Assembly (NCBI RefSeq): GCF_013181195.1
Contig: NZ_SMZP01000003.1
Location: 434,001-498,000, forward strand
Reading direction: 5' to 3'
DNA: 64,000 nt
From: Caulobacter sp. RHG1
Lineage (GTDB): Bacteria > Pseudomonadota > Alphaproteobacteria > Caulobacterales > Caulobacteraceae
Positions 36,514-46,173 of the stretch are shown here, piece by piece (the first letter of the stretch is position 1; each line of letters starts with the position of its first letter). Position numbers and translations under genes: made by a program. The notes under the pieces are model-generated. The model was not told the origin of the DNA. It searched no databases and saw only the letters and a program-made list of their open reading frames with translations.

Positions 36514-36637
36514 GGAGTGTCTCCGGTGGGAATTTGCGCTCGACCCTAGGATATGGGGCCGGTCGCGTCACATGACAGCACCGTAACCTTCCGGAGTGCG
36601 TGGACGGAAGCCGTGGGTGGGTCTAAATCATCCCTCC

Positions 36638-37486
36638 ATGATCGGCGTCTTCGACTCCGGCGTGGGCGGCCTGACGGTCCACCGCGCCCTCGTGCACCGC
36701 CTGCCCCAGGCGGATTTCACCTATCTGGCCGACCAGGCCAACGCCCCCTATGGCGTGCGGACCGGCGAGGAGATCGTCGAGTTGACCAAGGCCGGGTGCA
36801 TCCGCCTGTTCGAACGCGGCGCCAGTCTGGTCGTCCTGGCCTGCAACACCGCCTCGGCCATCGCCCTGCGCCGCCTGCAGCAGACCTGGCTGCCGGGTTA
36901 TCGCAATCAGGTTGGTCGTCCCGTCAACATCCTGGGCATCATCGTGCCGACCATCGAGGCGGCCACGGGCCTGCCCTGGGAGCACGAGGCCGAGCGCCGC
37001 GGCGAGAAGGTCGAGCAGCTGGACATCCTGGGGGTCTTCGCCACCCAGGCCACGGTTCGCTCGCGGGTCTACGAAATCGAGATCGACAAGCGAAAGCAGG
37101 ACCTGGCGGTGTTCTCCGAGCCCTGCCCGGAGCTGGTGCCGCTGATCGAGGGCGACGCCAGCGCCGTCGAACTGGCCAAGGCCGTCGAAGCGCACGTTCA
37201 AACCCTGAAGGCGCGCATCGGCCGCTTCCCCGACCGCGTGGTGCTGGGCTGCACCCACTACGAGATCATCGCCGACATCTTCCGCGCCGCCCTCCCGGCC
37301 GGCACCCCGCTGATCCAGCAACCGGCTTCAACCGCCGACGCCCTGGAGCTCTATCTGGAGCGCCATCCGGACTACGTTCAAGGAACCAGCGGCAGCCGGG
37401 TGTTCCTGACGACCGGAACGCCGGGACCGCAGAACGGCTTGGTGCAGGGGTTCTGGGGCGGCCCGCTCACGTTCGACGCAGCCTGA
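36638..37486 (+). CDS. murI: glutamate racemase
   Basis: A 282-residue racemase that makes D-glutamate for peptidoglycan. Both catalytic cysteines are present: VLACNTASA (Cys about 70) and LGCTHYEII (Cys about 205); the N-terminus MIGVFDSGVGGLTVHRAL is typical and fixes the ATG at 36638 rather than the longer open frame. Divergent from the M3 peptidase. Confidence 0.95.
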   Translation: MIGVFDSGVGGLTVHRALVHRLPQADFTYLADQANAPYGVRTGEEIVELTKAGCIRLFERGASLVVLACNTASAIALRRLQQTWLPGYRNQVGRPVNILGIIVPTIEAATGLPWEHEAERRGEKVEQLDILGVFATQATVRSRVYEIEIDKRKQDLAVFSEPCPELVPLIEGDASAVELAKAVEAHVQTLKARIGRFPDRVVLGCTHYEIIADIFRAALPAGTPLIQQPASTADALELYLERHPDYVQGTSGSRVFLTTGTPGPQNGLVQGFWGGPLTFDAA

Positions 37487-37617
37487 GGCGCCGCGACATT
37501 CTGAATCGTTTCCTGACGAACGCCGTAAACGCCTCTTAACGCTCTTCGGGCACAACATCGCGGTTCGCCCTGTTTGCGCAGGGTCGAGGCATACGAAGTT
37601 GAGTTCGGAGACTACCC

Positions 37618-40107
37618 ATGGCGCGAGCCGCGCGGCGATCCACGACGGAGCTCCTGTGGGATGCGTTCCGTTACGGCTGGGTCCAGCCCTGGACGGCCCG
37701 GTTCCGGGGCGGTGTCGTCACGGTGATCGGGGCGGGGCTGCTGCTGGCCATCGCCACCTACAACGCCACCGATCCCAGCTTCAACGCCGCCACCGGCGAG
37801 CCGGCCCGCAACGCCCTGGGCGGGCCGGGCGCCGCCATCGCCGATCTCTTGATGCAATCGCTGGGCCTGTCGGGCTGGGGCGTGGCCCTGCTGATGCTGG
37901 TGTTCGGCGTCACCCGCGTGGCCCAGGCCGATCCGGACGCCGAGCGCAAGGACCTGCGCCAACGCGCCGGCGTCGGCGCCCTGGGCCTGCTGGCGCTGTC
38001 GGCCGCCCTGGCCGCACCGCCGCCGCCGGCGATATGGCAGCTGGAAAAGGGCCTGGGCGGCTTCTGGGGTGACGGCCTGCTGCACATGGTAGGCGGCATC
38101 CTCAACTTCGCCCACATTCCCGGCGCCAACATCATCGCCGCCATCCTGTTCGCCATCGCAGCCATCGTCGCCTTGGGCTTCGCGATCGGCGTGCGCGAGG
38201 TTGATCCCGACGCCATCCACGCCGCGGTCAGCAACGCCCTGCAGCCGCGCATGCGCGCCGAGCCCGAACCGGCGCCCGCCCCCGTCGCCAAGCCTGCCCG
38301 CGTGAAGAAGGAAAAAGCCGAGCCCGCGCCGCGCCGCGAGCGCCCCGGCCGCCTGCCGCCGCTGGAAGCCGATGACGACGCCTTCGACGGCGAGACTCAG
38401 ATCGCCGCGCCCGCGCCGCAGGTCGCGCGCGCTGCTCCCCCGGAGCGCGCCTACACGCCCCCGCCGCCGCAAAGCGACGAGGACGAGTTCGAGGACATGC
38501 TGGACGCCCGCCCGATGGCGATCGCCAAGCCCAAGGCGCCGGCCAAGGAGTCGGGCCGCGAACTGCGCGAACAGCAGAAGACCTTCGACTTCGACGAGGA
38601 AGACGGCTTCCAGTTGCCGGAACTGGCCATGCTGGCCAAGTCCAAGCCGCGCTCGTCGGAGGTGGACGCCGCCTCGCTGCGCCAGAACGCCCGCCTGCTG
38701 GAAAGCGTGCTGGCCGAGTTCGGCGTGAAGGGCCAGATCGACCAGATCCGGCCCGGCCCCGTCGTGACCATGTACGAGCTGGTGCCGGCTCCGGGCGTGA
38801 AGACCGCCCGCGTCGTAGCGCTGGCCGACGACATCGCCCGCTCGATGAGCGTGATCTCGTGCCGCGTCGCGGTGGCCCAGGGCCGCAACGCCATCGGCAT
38901 CGAAATGCCGAACTCCAAGCGCGAGACGGTCTATCTGCGCGACCTGCTGTCCAGCGCCGACTACGAGAAGGCCAGCCAGATCCTGCCCATGGCCCTGGGC
39001 GAGACCATCGGCGGCGAGCCCTACATCGCCGACCTGGCCAAGATGCCCCACCTGCTGATCGCCGGTACGACCGGTTCGGGCAAGTCGGTCGGCGTCAACG
39101 CCATGATCCTGTCGATCCTGTACAAGCTGCCGCCCGAGAAGTGCCGCTTCATCATGGTCGATCCCAAGATGCTGGAACTGTCGGTCTATGACGGCATCCC
39201 GCACCTGCTGGCCCCCGTCGTCACCGATCCCAAGAAGGCCGTCGTGGCCCTGAAGTGGACCGTGCGCGAGATGGAGGACCGCTATCGCCGGATGTCCAAG
39301 ATCGGCGTGCGCAACATCGCCGGCTACAACGAGAAGGCCAACGAAGCGCTGGAGAAGGGCGAGCACTTCGAGCGCACCGTCCAGACCGGCTTCGACGACG
39401 CGGGCCGCCCGATCTACGAGACCGAGCAGATCCGTCCCGAGGCCATGCCCTATCTGGTCGTGGTCATCGACGAGGTCGCCGACCTGATGATGGTGGCCGG
39501 CAAGGACATCGAAGGCGCCGTGCAGCGTCTGGCCCAGATGGCCCGCGCCGCCGGCATCCACCTGATCATGGCTACCCAGCGCCCGTCGGTCGACGTCATC
39601 ACCGGCACCATCAAGGCCAACTTCCCGACCCGGATCAGCTTCCAGGTCACCTCGAAGATCGACGCCCGCACCATCCTGGGCGAGCAGGGCGCCGAGCAGC
39701 TGCTGGGGCAGGGCGACATGCTGTACATGGCCGGCGGCGGCCGCATCACCCGCCTGCATGGTCCGTTTGTTTCCGACGGCGAGGTGGAGCAGGTCGCCAA
39801 GTTCCTGCGCGACCAGGGCATTCCGCAATACCTGGAAGAAGTCACCGCCGGCGGCGACGAGGAGCAGGAGGAGGCCGTCGAGGGCGCGTTCTCCGGCGAG
39901 GGCGGCGCCAACGATCTCTACGACCACGCCGTGGCCGTGGTCACCCGCGACCGAAAGGCCTCGACCAGCTACATCCAGCGCCGCCTGCAGATCGGCTACA
40001 ACCGCGCCGCCTCGCTGATGGAGCGGATGGAGAAGGAAGGCGTCGTCGGCGCCGCCAACCACGCCGGCAAGCGCGAGATCCTGGCTCCGCCCCCGCCGCC
40101 GCTGTAG
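37618..40107 (+). CDS. ftsK: DNA translocase FtsK
   Basis: An 829-residue FtsK, which anchors at the septum and pumps chromosome termini before division. N-terminal domain: four helices up to about residue 200 ([21 protein letters not shown] ... [19 protein letters not shown]). Linker: about 200-340, proline/alanine/acid-rich. Motor: Walker [15 protein letters not shown] near 482, Walker [15 protein letters not shown], then [35 protein letters not shown]-terminal winged gamma domain ([39 protein letters not shown]) reads KOPS-like DNA. Length matches Caulobacter FtsK. A GAATC CcrM site lies in its promoter. Confidence 0.97.
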   Translation: MARAARRSTTELLWDAFRYGWVQPWTARFRGGVVTVIGAGLLLAIATYNATDPSFNAATGEPARNALGGPGAAIADLLMQSLGLSGWGVALLMLVFGVTRVAQADPDAERKDLRQRAGVGALGLLALSAALAAPPPPAIWQLEKGLGGFWGDGLLHMVGGILNFAHIPGANIIAAILFAIAAIVALGFAIGVREVDPDAIHAAVSNALQPRMRAEPEPAPAPVAKPARVKKEKAEPAPRRERPGRLPPLEADDDAFDGETQIAAPAPQVARAAPPERAYTPPPPQSDEDEFEDMLDARPMAIAKPKAPAKESGRELREQQKTFDFDEEDGFQLPELAMLAKSKPRSSEVDAASLRQNARLLESVLAEFGVKGQIDQIRPGPVVTMYELVPAPGVKTARVVALADDIARSMSVISCRVAVAQGRNAIGIEMPNSKRETVYLRDLLSSADYEKASQILPMALGETIGGEPYIADLAKMPHLLIAGTTGSGKSVGVNAMILSILYKLPPEKCRFIMVDPKMLELSVYDGIPHLLAPVVTDPKKAVVALKWTVREMEDRYRRMSKIGVRNIAGYNEKANEALEKGEHFERTVQTGFDDAGRPIYETEQIRPEAMPYLVVVIDEVADLMMVAGKDIEGAVQRLAQMARAAGIHLIMATQRPSVDVITGTIKANFPTRISFQVTSKIDARTILGEQGAEQLLGQGDMLYMAGGGRITRLHGPFVSDGEVEQVAKFLRDQGIPQYLEEVTAGGDEEQEEAVEGAFSGEGGANDLYDHAVAVVTRDRKASTSYIQRRLQIGYNRAASLMERMEKEGVVGAANHAGKREILAPPPPPL

Positions 40108-40230
40108 GCAACCTTCACCGTGGACAGTGCGTTCCCATCGCTCTCAACCTGAACGGCGCTTCATCGGAGCGCCGGAAAATGGCCTTGCAGCGGCCTTCGC
40201 GCAGGCCAAGGTTGGGCTTAAGGAGTCTGC

Positions 40231-40869
40231 ATGACCAATCGCCGTATCCTTCTGGCGGCCGGCCTGGCCGCCGCCCTCGCTTCACCGGCCCTGGCCCAGC
40301 AAGGCCGTCCTGTTCCCGCCAAGCTGTCGCCCGAGCAGCAGGCCCAGTTGGACAAGGCCACGGCCTATATCCAGAATCTTAGCTCGGCCAAGGGACGCTT
40401 CGTGCAGACCGACGCCCGCGGCACGGTCACGCAAGGCACGCTCTATCTGCAGCGCCCGGGCAAGGCCCGCTTCGCCTATGATCCGCCGGCCGGCTTGCTG
40501 GTCGTGTCGAACGGCAAGAACGTCAACATCTTCGACAGCCGGCTGAAGACCTTCTCCAGCTATCCGCTCAGCAAGACGCCGCTGAACCTGCTGCTGGCCC
40601 GCGAAGTGCGGCTGGACCGCGGCGTGGTGATCACCGACGTGCGCCCCCTGGCCGATGGCTTCACCATCGTGGCTCAGGACGATCGTCGCCAGGCGCTGGG
40701 CAAGATCACCATCGATTTCTCCAACGGTCCCGTCGGCCTGATGGGCTGGACGATCACCGACGTGAAGGGCGGCCAGACCCGCGTGCGACTCAGCGACTTC
40801 GGCTCGACGTCGGCGCTGGATCCGCAGCTGTTCGAACTGACCGACCCGCGCCGCACAGCGGGACGCTAA
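40231..40869 (+). CDS. lolA: outer-membrane lipoprotein carrier protein LolA
   Basis: A 212-residue periplasmic chaperone (signal RILLAAGLAAALASPALAQ) that takes lipoproteins from LolCDE to the outer membrane. LolA motifs: LSSAKGRFVQTDARGTVTQGTLYLQRPGKARFAYDPPAGLLVVSNGKNVNIFD and a beta-barrel end (GWTITDVKGGQTRVRLSDF). It ends with DPRR, shorter than in enterobacteria. AAGGAG is ten bases before the ATG. ftsK-lolA order is common in Proteobacteria. Confidence 0.93.
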   Translation: MTNRRILLAAGLAAALASPALAQQGRPVPAKLSPEQQAQLDKATAYIQNLSSAKGRFVQTDARGTVTQGTLYLQRPGKARFAYDPPAGLLVVSNGKNVNIFDSRLKTFSSYPLSKTPLNLLLAREVRLDRGVVITDVRPLADGFTIVAQDDRRQALGKITIDFSNGPVGLMGWTITDVKGGQTRVRLSDFGSTSALDPQLFELTDPRRTAGR

Positions 40870-40926
40870 GCGTGGTCCGCGTTTTGTGACATTCTCACAA
40901 CATGCAAGAATCAAGCGTATAGGCGC

Positions 40927-40956
40927 TTGACTAAAAGTTTTGACGTGGCATATTTA
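40927..40956 (+). promoter_or_regulatory. putative promoter of the sRNA-like unit before xth
   Basis: TTGACT (40927-40932), eighteen bases, TATTTA (40951-40956): a sigma-70-like pair. A second TTGACG lies at 40940-40945 within the spacer. Confidence 0.4.
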
Positions 40957-40962
40957 ACACGC

Positions 40963-41080
40963 ATGGCGAAGAGCGACCGACCCGCTCCTCGCGAACCGTG
41001 CCGGAACCTATCCCCTCCCGGCGGCGGCATGAGAGACCTGACTTTCGCCCCGGCTGCCAAGGCAGCCGGGGCGTTTTTCT
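40963..41080 (+). ncRNA. putative C-rich sRNA upstream of xth
   Basis: The 245-base gap between lolA and xth holds a promoter-like sequence and a strong terminator but no convincing ORF, predicting a transcript of about 115 bases. It contains tatcccctccc, a CU-rich motif also seen in the tandem units at 1.9-2.3 kb, complementary to a Shine-Dalgarno. The alternative is that this is a 5' leader of xth with a conditional terminator. Confidence 0.45.
41046..41080 (+). terminator. intrinsic terminator before xth
   Basis: Thirteen-base perfect stem cgccccggctgcc (41046-41058) / ggcagccggggcg (41061-41073) followed by TTTTTCTTTT. It lies 35 bases before the xth start, so it ends an upstream transcript or attenuates xth. 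Confidence 0.9.
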
Positions 41081-41114
41081 TTTCCAGCTCGGCTTTCCAG
41101 GCTAGAGCCACGCC

Positions 41115-41921
41115 ATGCGCCTTCGTATCGCCACCTGGAACGTCAATTCCGTCCGCCTCCGCGCCGAACAGGCCGCCCGCTTCGTCGACGAGCAGGCGCC
41201 GGATGTCCTGTGCATGCAGGAGATCAAGTGCCAGGAGGGCGAGTTCCCGCGCGAGGCCTTCGAGGCCATGGGGCTCAAGCACATCAAGATCGCCGGGCAG
41301 AAGGGCTGGCACGGCGTGGCCATCGCCTCGCGCCTGCCGTTCGAAGACGTGCCGACCCTGATGAACTGCCGCGAGGGGCACGCCCGCTGCGTGGCGGTCA
41401 AGGTGGCCGGCGTCGACATCCAGAACTTCTACATTCCGGCGGGCGGCGACACGCCCGACCGGATCGGCAATCCGAAGTTCGACCACAAGCTGGACTTCTA
41501 CGAGACCCTGACCGCCGCCCTGAAGAAACGTGACCCCAAGGATCCGCTGATCGTCACCGGCGACCTGAACATCGCCCCCGGCGAAAACGACGTCTGGAGC
41601 CACCGCCAGATGCTGAAGGTGGTCAGCCATACCCCGGCCGAGCTGGAAGCCTTCGACGCGATGATCAAGTCGATGGACCTGCTGGACCTGCCGCGCCTGG
41701 CCACGCCCGAGCCCGAAAAGCTGTTCAGCTGGTGGAGCTATCGCGCCGCCGATTTCCGCAAGTCCAACCGCGGCCTGCGCCTGGATCACATCCTGGCCAG
41801 CCCGGGCCTGCGCGATGCGGCGATCGTGGACGGCAAGGTCTCCTCGCGCGTCCACGACACGGTCCGTGAATGGGAACGCCCCAGCGACCACGCGCCGGTG
41901 ACGGCCGATTTGAAGATCTAG
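41115..41921 (+). CDS. xth: exodeoxyribonuclease III (AP endonuclease)
   Basis: A 268-residue class II AP endonuclease of base-excision repair. Catalytic motifs: LRIATWNVNSVRLR, DVLCMQEIKCQEGEFP (metal-binding Glu), NFYIPAGGD, VTGDLNIAPGENDVW (catalytic Asp/Asn), and a C-terminal LRLDHILASPGL plus PSDHAPVTADL. It is separated from lolA by the sRNA-like unit and terminator, and is convergent with the next gene (four-base overlap of stops). Confidence 0.95.
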   Translation: MRLRIATWNVNSVRLRAEQAARFVDEQAPDVLCMQEIKCQEGEFPREAFEAMGLKHIKIAGQKGWHGVAIASRLPFEDVPTLMNCREGHARCVAVKVAGVDIQNFYIPAGGDTPDRIGNPKFDHKLDFYETLTAALKKRDPKDPLIVTGDLNIAPGENDVWSHRQMLKVVSHTPAELEAFDAMIKSMDLLDLPRLATPEPEKLFSWWSYRAADFRKSNRGLRLDHILASPGLRDAAIVDGKVSSRVHDTVREWERPSDHAPVTADLKI

Positions 41922-42718
41922 CGCCGAACCGACGCCGGCGCCTTCATCTGCAGGATTTCCCGCGTGCGGCGGGTGATGCCGTACAGCATGCCCTTGTCGC
42001 TCTCGTCCCAGTCGATGGCCTGGCCTTCGGCCTCCATCGGCAAGGTCTCCAGGTGGTCCAGAACGCCGCCGCCCATCGGCAGGCCCACGACATAGACCTC
42101 CGGCAGATCGTGGCCGCTCAGATAGAGCCGGCCGTCCGGACCCCAGCCGCCGCCCGAGATGCTCATCGGCTTGATGCGCTCCAGGATCGTTGGCGGCAGG
42201 GCCCAGCCTTCCAGTCGCCGCCACTGGTCGTCGAACTTGACCAGGGTAGTGTGGCGATGGTCGCGCGGCGGCTCGCCGCCCTTGGCGTCGTAATTGGCGA
42301 ACATCGCCCACCAGAAGCCGTCCTTGCGATCCACCCAGGTCACCGAGCCGGTCCCCAGACCCAGCGAGATGCTCTTCTTGTGGGCCAGGGTCATCGGATC
42401 AAAGATTTCAACCGTGCTGACATGCGGCGCGGCCGGATAGTTCGAGCTGGCGCACACCAGCTCGCCGCCGATCAGGGCGCACGAGTTGATGTGCGGGAAG
42501 CGCGATTTGGGACCCGTCCACTCGGCGCGCTTCTCGCCGGTCTTCTTGTCGAAGCGGACGATCGTGAAGTTGCTGACCGAATAGACGTCCTTGGGACCGA
42601 CCGCCGCGCCCTGGCTGGCGTTGCCGGCATAGCGGCGAACCGTCTCGAACCCAGCTTGGGCGGGTTCAGGAACGGGCGCGGCTTGCAGGGCAGCCGCCAG
42701 GAGCAGGGCGATCGTCAT
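41918..42718 (-). CDS. exported beta-propeller-like protein of unknown function
   Basis: A 266-residue protein with a signal peptide (TIALLLAAALQAAPVPEPAQA). The mature part has repeated strand-like units (SVSNFTIVRFDKKTGEKRAEW, STVEIFDPMTLAHKKSISLG, TTLVKFDDQWRRLEGWALP, GPDGRLYLSGHDLPEVYVVGL) as in small beta-propellers of the SMP-30/YncE kind. Enzymatic residues cannot be assigned. The ATG at 42718 has GGAG upstream. It starts 14 bases after the TonB receptor stop and is probably co-transcribed, suggesting a role with that uptake system. Confidence 0.72.
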   Translation of the reverse strand: MTIALLLAAALQAAPVPEPAQAGFETVRRYAGNASQGAAVGPKDVYSVSNFTIVRFDKKTGEKRAEWTGPKSRFPHINSCALIGGELVCASSNYPAAPHVSTVEIFDPMTLAHKKSISLGLGTGSVTWVDRKDGFWWAMFANYDAKGGEPPRDHRHTTLVKFDDQWRRLEGWALPPTILERIKPMSISGGGWGPDGRLYLSGHDLPEVYVVGLPMGGGVLDHLETLPMEAEGQAIDWDESDKGMLYGITRRTREILQMKAPASVRR

Positions 42719-42732
42719 GTCCGGATCTCCGC

Positions 42733-45318
42733 CTAGAAGTTGAACGCCGCGCCGACCCAGTAGGTGCGACCGTAGTTGGCCCATTCCTGCAGGTAGCGGC
42801 GGCCGGGACCAGTCACTTCCTGGCGACCCGTGTTGGACAGGTTCTGCCCTTCGACGAAGACACTGATGTGATCGCTGAAGCGCCAGGACAGGCTGGCGTC
42901 GAACACGTGGCGGCCCTTCCAGTACTGGTCGGAATTGACGTTGGCGTCGTTGATCGTCTCCAGCTGGCCGCCGATGTAGTTATGCGAGACCCGGGCTTCG
43001 AACGGACCGCGCTGATAGTAGATCGACTCGTTGGTGGTGATCTCAGGCTGCTGGAACAGGCCGGTGACCCGCGGACCGCTGGCGGTCAGGAACGTGAACT
43101 CGGTGTCCAGCCAGGTGACGTTGCCGTTGAACCCGAAACCGTCGAACGGCGCGGGCAGGAAGGTGAAGGCCTGCTGCACGGCGAATTCGACGCCCTTGAT
43201 CTTGGCCGTCTCGGCGTTGCGCGGGGTCGAGACCAGCACGGTCTCAACGCCCCGACCCACGTTTAGCTGTTCGCTCGAGGACAGGGTGAAGATCTCGTTC
43301 TTGATGTCCTTGGAGAACAGCGCCAGCGAGACCATGCCGTCGGTCGGATAGAACTCGACCGAGACGTCGAAGCCCTCGCTCTCGCGGGCCTTCAGGCCGG
43401 GATTGCCTCGCGACAGGGTCGGCTGGCTGCCGTCGAAGGAAAGGTTCTCGGTCGCAGCCAGTGAACCGTAGTCCGGACGGCCGATGGTGTTGGTCCAGGC
43501 GGCGCGGACGATGACGTCCGGACGCGGCTTCCATTGCAGGTGCACGCTGGGCAGCCAGTTGCCGTAGCTGCCATCGTTGGAGACCGGGGTCAGCACGCCG
43601 CCGGTGTTGCGGACGGCGTCGGACTCGATCTTGGTGTGCTCGTAGCGCAGACCGCCCAGCAGGGTCAGGTCGCCGAAGCGATAGCTGCCTTGCAGATAGC
43701 CGGCCTGGACGTCTTCGCTGACGTCGTAGTTGCCGGTCGGCGCCGTGACCGTCGTGGTGAAGCGGCTGCGGTTGGCCTTGAAGAAGTCCATGGCCGCGCC
43801 GGCGTCTATCCGCGGATTCAGAAGGTAACGGCCAGCGATCAGCTCGGTGGGACCCGCTTTGTCGACCTCGGCCAGGGTGTAGGTGAAGCCCGTACCGGCG
43901 CGGTAGTTGACCTGCGAGTTGCGGAAATCACGGTCGCTGGCCCGCAACACGCCGCCGAACTTCAGCGTCCAGGCCGCATCATCGTCGAAGGCCAGGTCCA
44001 GGCGGGCCTGGGTCGTGGTCTCGTTGGTCTTGGTCAGCGCGTCGCGGTGCTGCTGCAGCACATAGTTGGCCGGGTTGCGCATCGCCGCTTCGTTGACCGG
44101 GTTGAAGGTCGGGAACAGCGGGTTCTTGGTGTCGTAATTGAAGGCGTAGTTGGCGCCCTGGGCGTCGACGGTGCGGAACTCGACCGAGTGGTTCGGCACG
44201 TCCAGACCGGCCAGCGAGTAGACGAGGTCGCCCGAGGCGTTCCAGCCCTTGGCGAAGTTCCACGTGAAACCGGTGCGCGCCAGGCCGATCTCGCGGGTGG
44301 TGATCGGCTGGTTCAGCTGGATGATGCCGCGGCCGCGGGCGAACGAGCCCGAGGTGGCGGTCTGGTTGGCGACGTTGCCGAGGGGCTCGATGCGGTACTC
44401 GATCCGCTCTTCGTCGTCTTCCATGCGCGAGGCCAGCACCGAGGCGTCCCAGCGGAACGTATCGGTCGGACGATATTCGAGCTTGGCGTTCACGCCGCTG
44501 CGCTGCTTGGTGTTGTTGTACCAGAACAGGCGCACTTGGGTCGGCACCTGGATGCCGTTGCCGGCCGCCGCGCCCGACGCCACAGGCGCGCCGCTCGCAT
44601 TGTACTCGCGGACGCTGGGATCGGCGGCCTCGACCTGCGGGATGTCGTAGTCCAGCTGCTCATGCGAAGCGCCGATCACGACGCCCCACTGGTCCTCGGC
44701 CCCGAACCGGCGGCCGGCGGCGAAGGCCAGGCGATAAGACGGCTTGTCGTTGCGCACGTCGCCGGCGCGCTCGTACTTGCCGTACGAAGCCATGCCGTTG
44801 AAGAACGGCGACTTGGCGTCGAAAGCGCTGCGGGTGGTGACGTTGATGACGCCGCCAATGGCGTTGCCGTCGTTCTCGGGCGTCACCGTCTTGATGACTT
44901 CCAGGCGGCCGGCCATCACCGAGGGGACGATGTCCATCGGCACGGTGCGGCCGCTCTCGTCGACCGAGGCGACCAGGGCGCCGTCGATGGTGGTGCGGTT
45001 ATAGGTCGAGCGCAGGCCGCGGATGACCGGGAAGCGCGGCTCGCCCTGGTCCTCCATCACCGAAATGCCGGGAATGCGACGCAGGGCGGCGGCGGTGTTG
45101 TGGTCGGGCAGCTTGCCGATATCGTCGGCCGAGACCACGTCCGAAACCACGAAGGCCTCGCGTTTCACCGCGATGGCGGCGCGTTGCGCTTCACGCTGGC
45201 CGGTGATGACCACGGCCTCGACGTCGGTCGAGTCCTGGGCGAAGGCGGCGACCGGCGCGCACAGGGCGCTGGTGGCCAGCAGGCCGACGATCAGGTTCTT
45301 GGTTTCGAAGTGCGACAC
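42733..45318 (-). CDS. TonB-dependent outer-membrane receptor
   Basis: An 861-residue receptor: signal peptide (IVGLLATSALCAPVAAFAQ), TonB box (VEAVVITG), plug domain (IGKLPDHNTAAALRRIPGISVMEDQGEPRFPVIRGLRSTYNRTTIDGALVASVDESGRTVPMDI...VINVTTRSAF), then a 22-stranded barrel ending in the aromatic C-terminus TYWVGAAFNF. Caulobacter has dozens of such receptors for sugars, siderophores and vitamins; the ligand cannot be deduced. Downstream lies the exported propeller-like gene. There is no regulator or inner-membrane transporter next to it. Confidence 0.93.
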   Translation of the reverse strand: MSHFETKNLIVGLLATSALCAPVAAFAQDSTDVEAVVITGQREAQRAAIAVKREAFVVSDVVSADDIGKLPDHNTAAALRRIPGISVMEDQGEPRFPVIRGLRSTYNRTTIDGALVASVDESGRTVPMDIVPSVMAGRLEVIKTVTPENDGNAIGGVINVTTRSAFDAKSPFFNGMASYGKYERAGDVRNDKPSYRLAFAAGRRFGAEDQWGVVIGASHEQLDYDIPQVEAADPSVREYNASGAPVASGAAAGNGIQVPTQVRLFWYNNTKQRSGVNAKLEYRPTDTFRWDASVLASRMEDDEERIEYRIEPLGNVANQTATSGSFARGRGIIQLNQPITTREIGLARTGFTWNFAKGWNASGDLVYSLAGLDVPNHSVEFRTVDAQGANYAFNYDTKNPLFPTFNPVNEAAMRNPANYVLQQHRDALTKTNETTTQARLDLAFDDDAAWTLKFGGVLRASDRDFRNSQVNYRAGTGFTYTLAEVDKAGPTELIAGRYLLNPRIDAGAAMDFFKANRSRFTTTVTAPTGNYDVSEDVQAGYLQGSYRFGDLTLLGGLRYEHTKIESDAVRNTGGVLTPVSNDGSYGNWLPSVHLQWKPRPDVIVRAAWTNTIGRPDYGSLAATENLSFDGSQPTLSRGNPGLKARESEGFDVSVEFYPTDGMVSLALFSKDIKNEIFTLSSSEQLNVGRGVETVLVSTPRNAETAKIKGVEFAVQQAFTFLPAPFDGFGFNGNVTWLDTEFTFLTASGPRVTGLFQQPEITTNESIYYQRGPFEARVSHNYIGGQLETINDANVNSDQYWKGRHVFDASLSWRFSDHISVFVEGQNLSNTGRQEVTGPGRRYLQEWANYGRTYWVGAAFNF

Positions 45319-45431
45319 GGGACCCCTCCAGCGTTCTTGATGGCTGGGCGATAGGGCGCGTTGACGACGTTAGGGTGTCGGAAAGACCAACGTTATGCGA
45401 CGTACACGTACGGTTGCGGAGCTGCGCTGAC

Positions 45432-46142
45432 TTAACCTTCGGCGGCGACGACGCCGGCCTTGATCCACAAGGCCTGGTCCTTGAGGTTCTTGCGGATCCA
45501 GGCGGCGTGGATCTCGCGCTCGGCGTCGGTCGAGCGCGGCGCCAGGGGACGGGGGCGAGCCCCATAAGAACCCTGGACGGCGGCGGAGACCGACAGGGCC
45601 TCGACATGGGTCAGCTCCAGGGCGCGTTCCTTGCCGCCCTGCAGTTCCAGATAGACCTCGGCCAGCAGGTGCGAGTCGATCAGCGCCCCGTGCTTGTCGC
45701 GGCTGTCGAGGCTGATCTTGAACCGCTTACACAGCGCGTCGAGCGAGTTGTACATGCCCGGAAAGCGCTTCTTGGCCATGGCCAGGGTGTCGATCCAGCG
45801 CTCTTCCGGCAGGGGCGCGCGACCGCACTTCTCCAGTTCGAAATTGACGAACGATCGGTCGAAGGCGGCGTTGTGGGCGACCACGACACTGTCGCCGACG
45901 AAATCGATGAACTTGTCGGCGATCTCGTGGAACTTGGGCTTGCCGGTCAGGAAGGCGCTGGAAAGGCCGTGGACCTTCTCGGCCTCGGCCGGCATGTCGC
46001 GCAGCGGATCGCAGTATTCGTGGAACGAGCGGCCGGTCGGCATGAAGTCGACCACCTCGATGCAGCCGATTTCGACCAAGCGGTCGCCCGTCTTCGGATC
46101 GAAGCCGGTGGTTTCGGTGTCGAGGATGATTTCCCGGGCCAT
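45432..46142 (-). CDS. dnaQ: DNA polymerase III epsilon subunit (proofreading exonuclease)
   Basis: A 236-residue DEDDh exonuclease that proofreads for the replicase: Exo I ILDTETTGFDPKTGDRLVEIG, Exo II VVVAHNAAFDRSFVNFEL, Exo III HGALIDSHLLAEVYLELQGG. The C-terminal 55 residues bind the polymerase. In C. crescentus it sits just beyond coaE on the origin-proximal right arm (CC_0005 from memory), the same order as here. It reads leftward away from Cori. Confidence 0.96.
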   Translation of the reverse strand: MAREIILDTETTGFDPKTGDRLVEIGCIEVVDFMPTGRSFHEYCDPLRDMPAEAEKVHGLSSAFLTGKPKFHEIADKFIDFVGDSVVVAHNAAFDRSFVNFELEKCGRAPLPEERWIDTLAMAKKRFPGMYNSLDALCKRFKISLDSRDKHGALIDSHLLAEVYLELQGGKERALELTHVEALSVSAAVQGSYGARPRPLAPRSTDAEREIHAAWIRKNLKDQALWIKAGVVAAEG

Positions 46143-46173
46143 GGCCCTTCAATGGGCCGCTTCGAGCCGGTCT

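Noticed and set aside
34648..36549. 633-aa open frame opposite the M3 peptidase
   Set aside because: Antisense shadow with the same low-complexity His/Gln/Val composition; the peptidase frame has all catalytic motifs.
45462..45470. TGATCCACA (DnaA G-box) inside dnaQ
   Set aside because: Single occurrence inside a coding region 3.6 kb from Cori with no accompanying CtrA or W boxes; likely chance.
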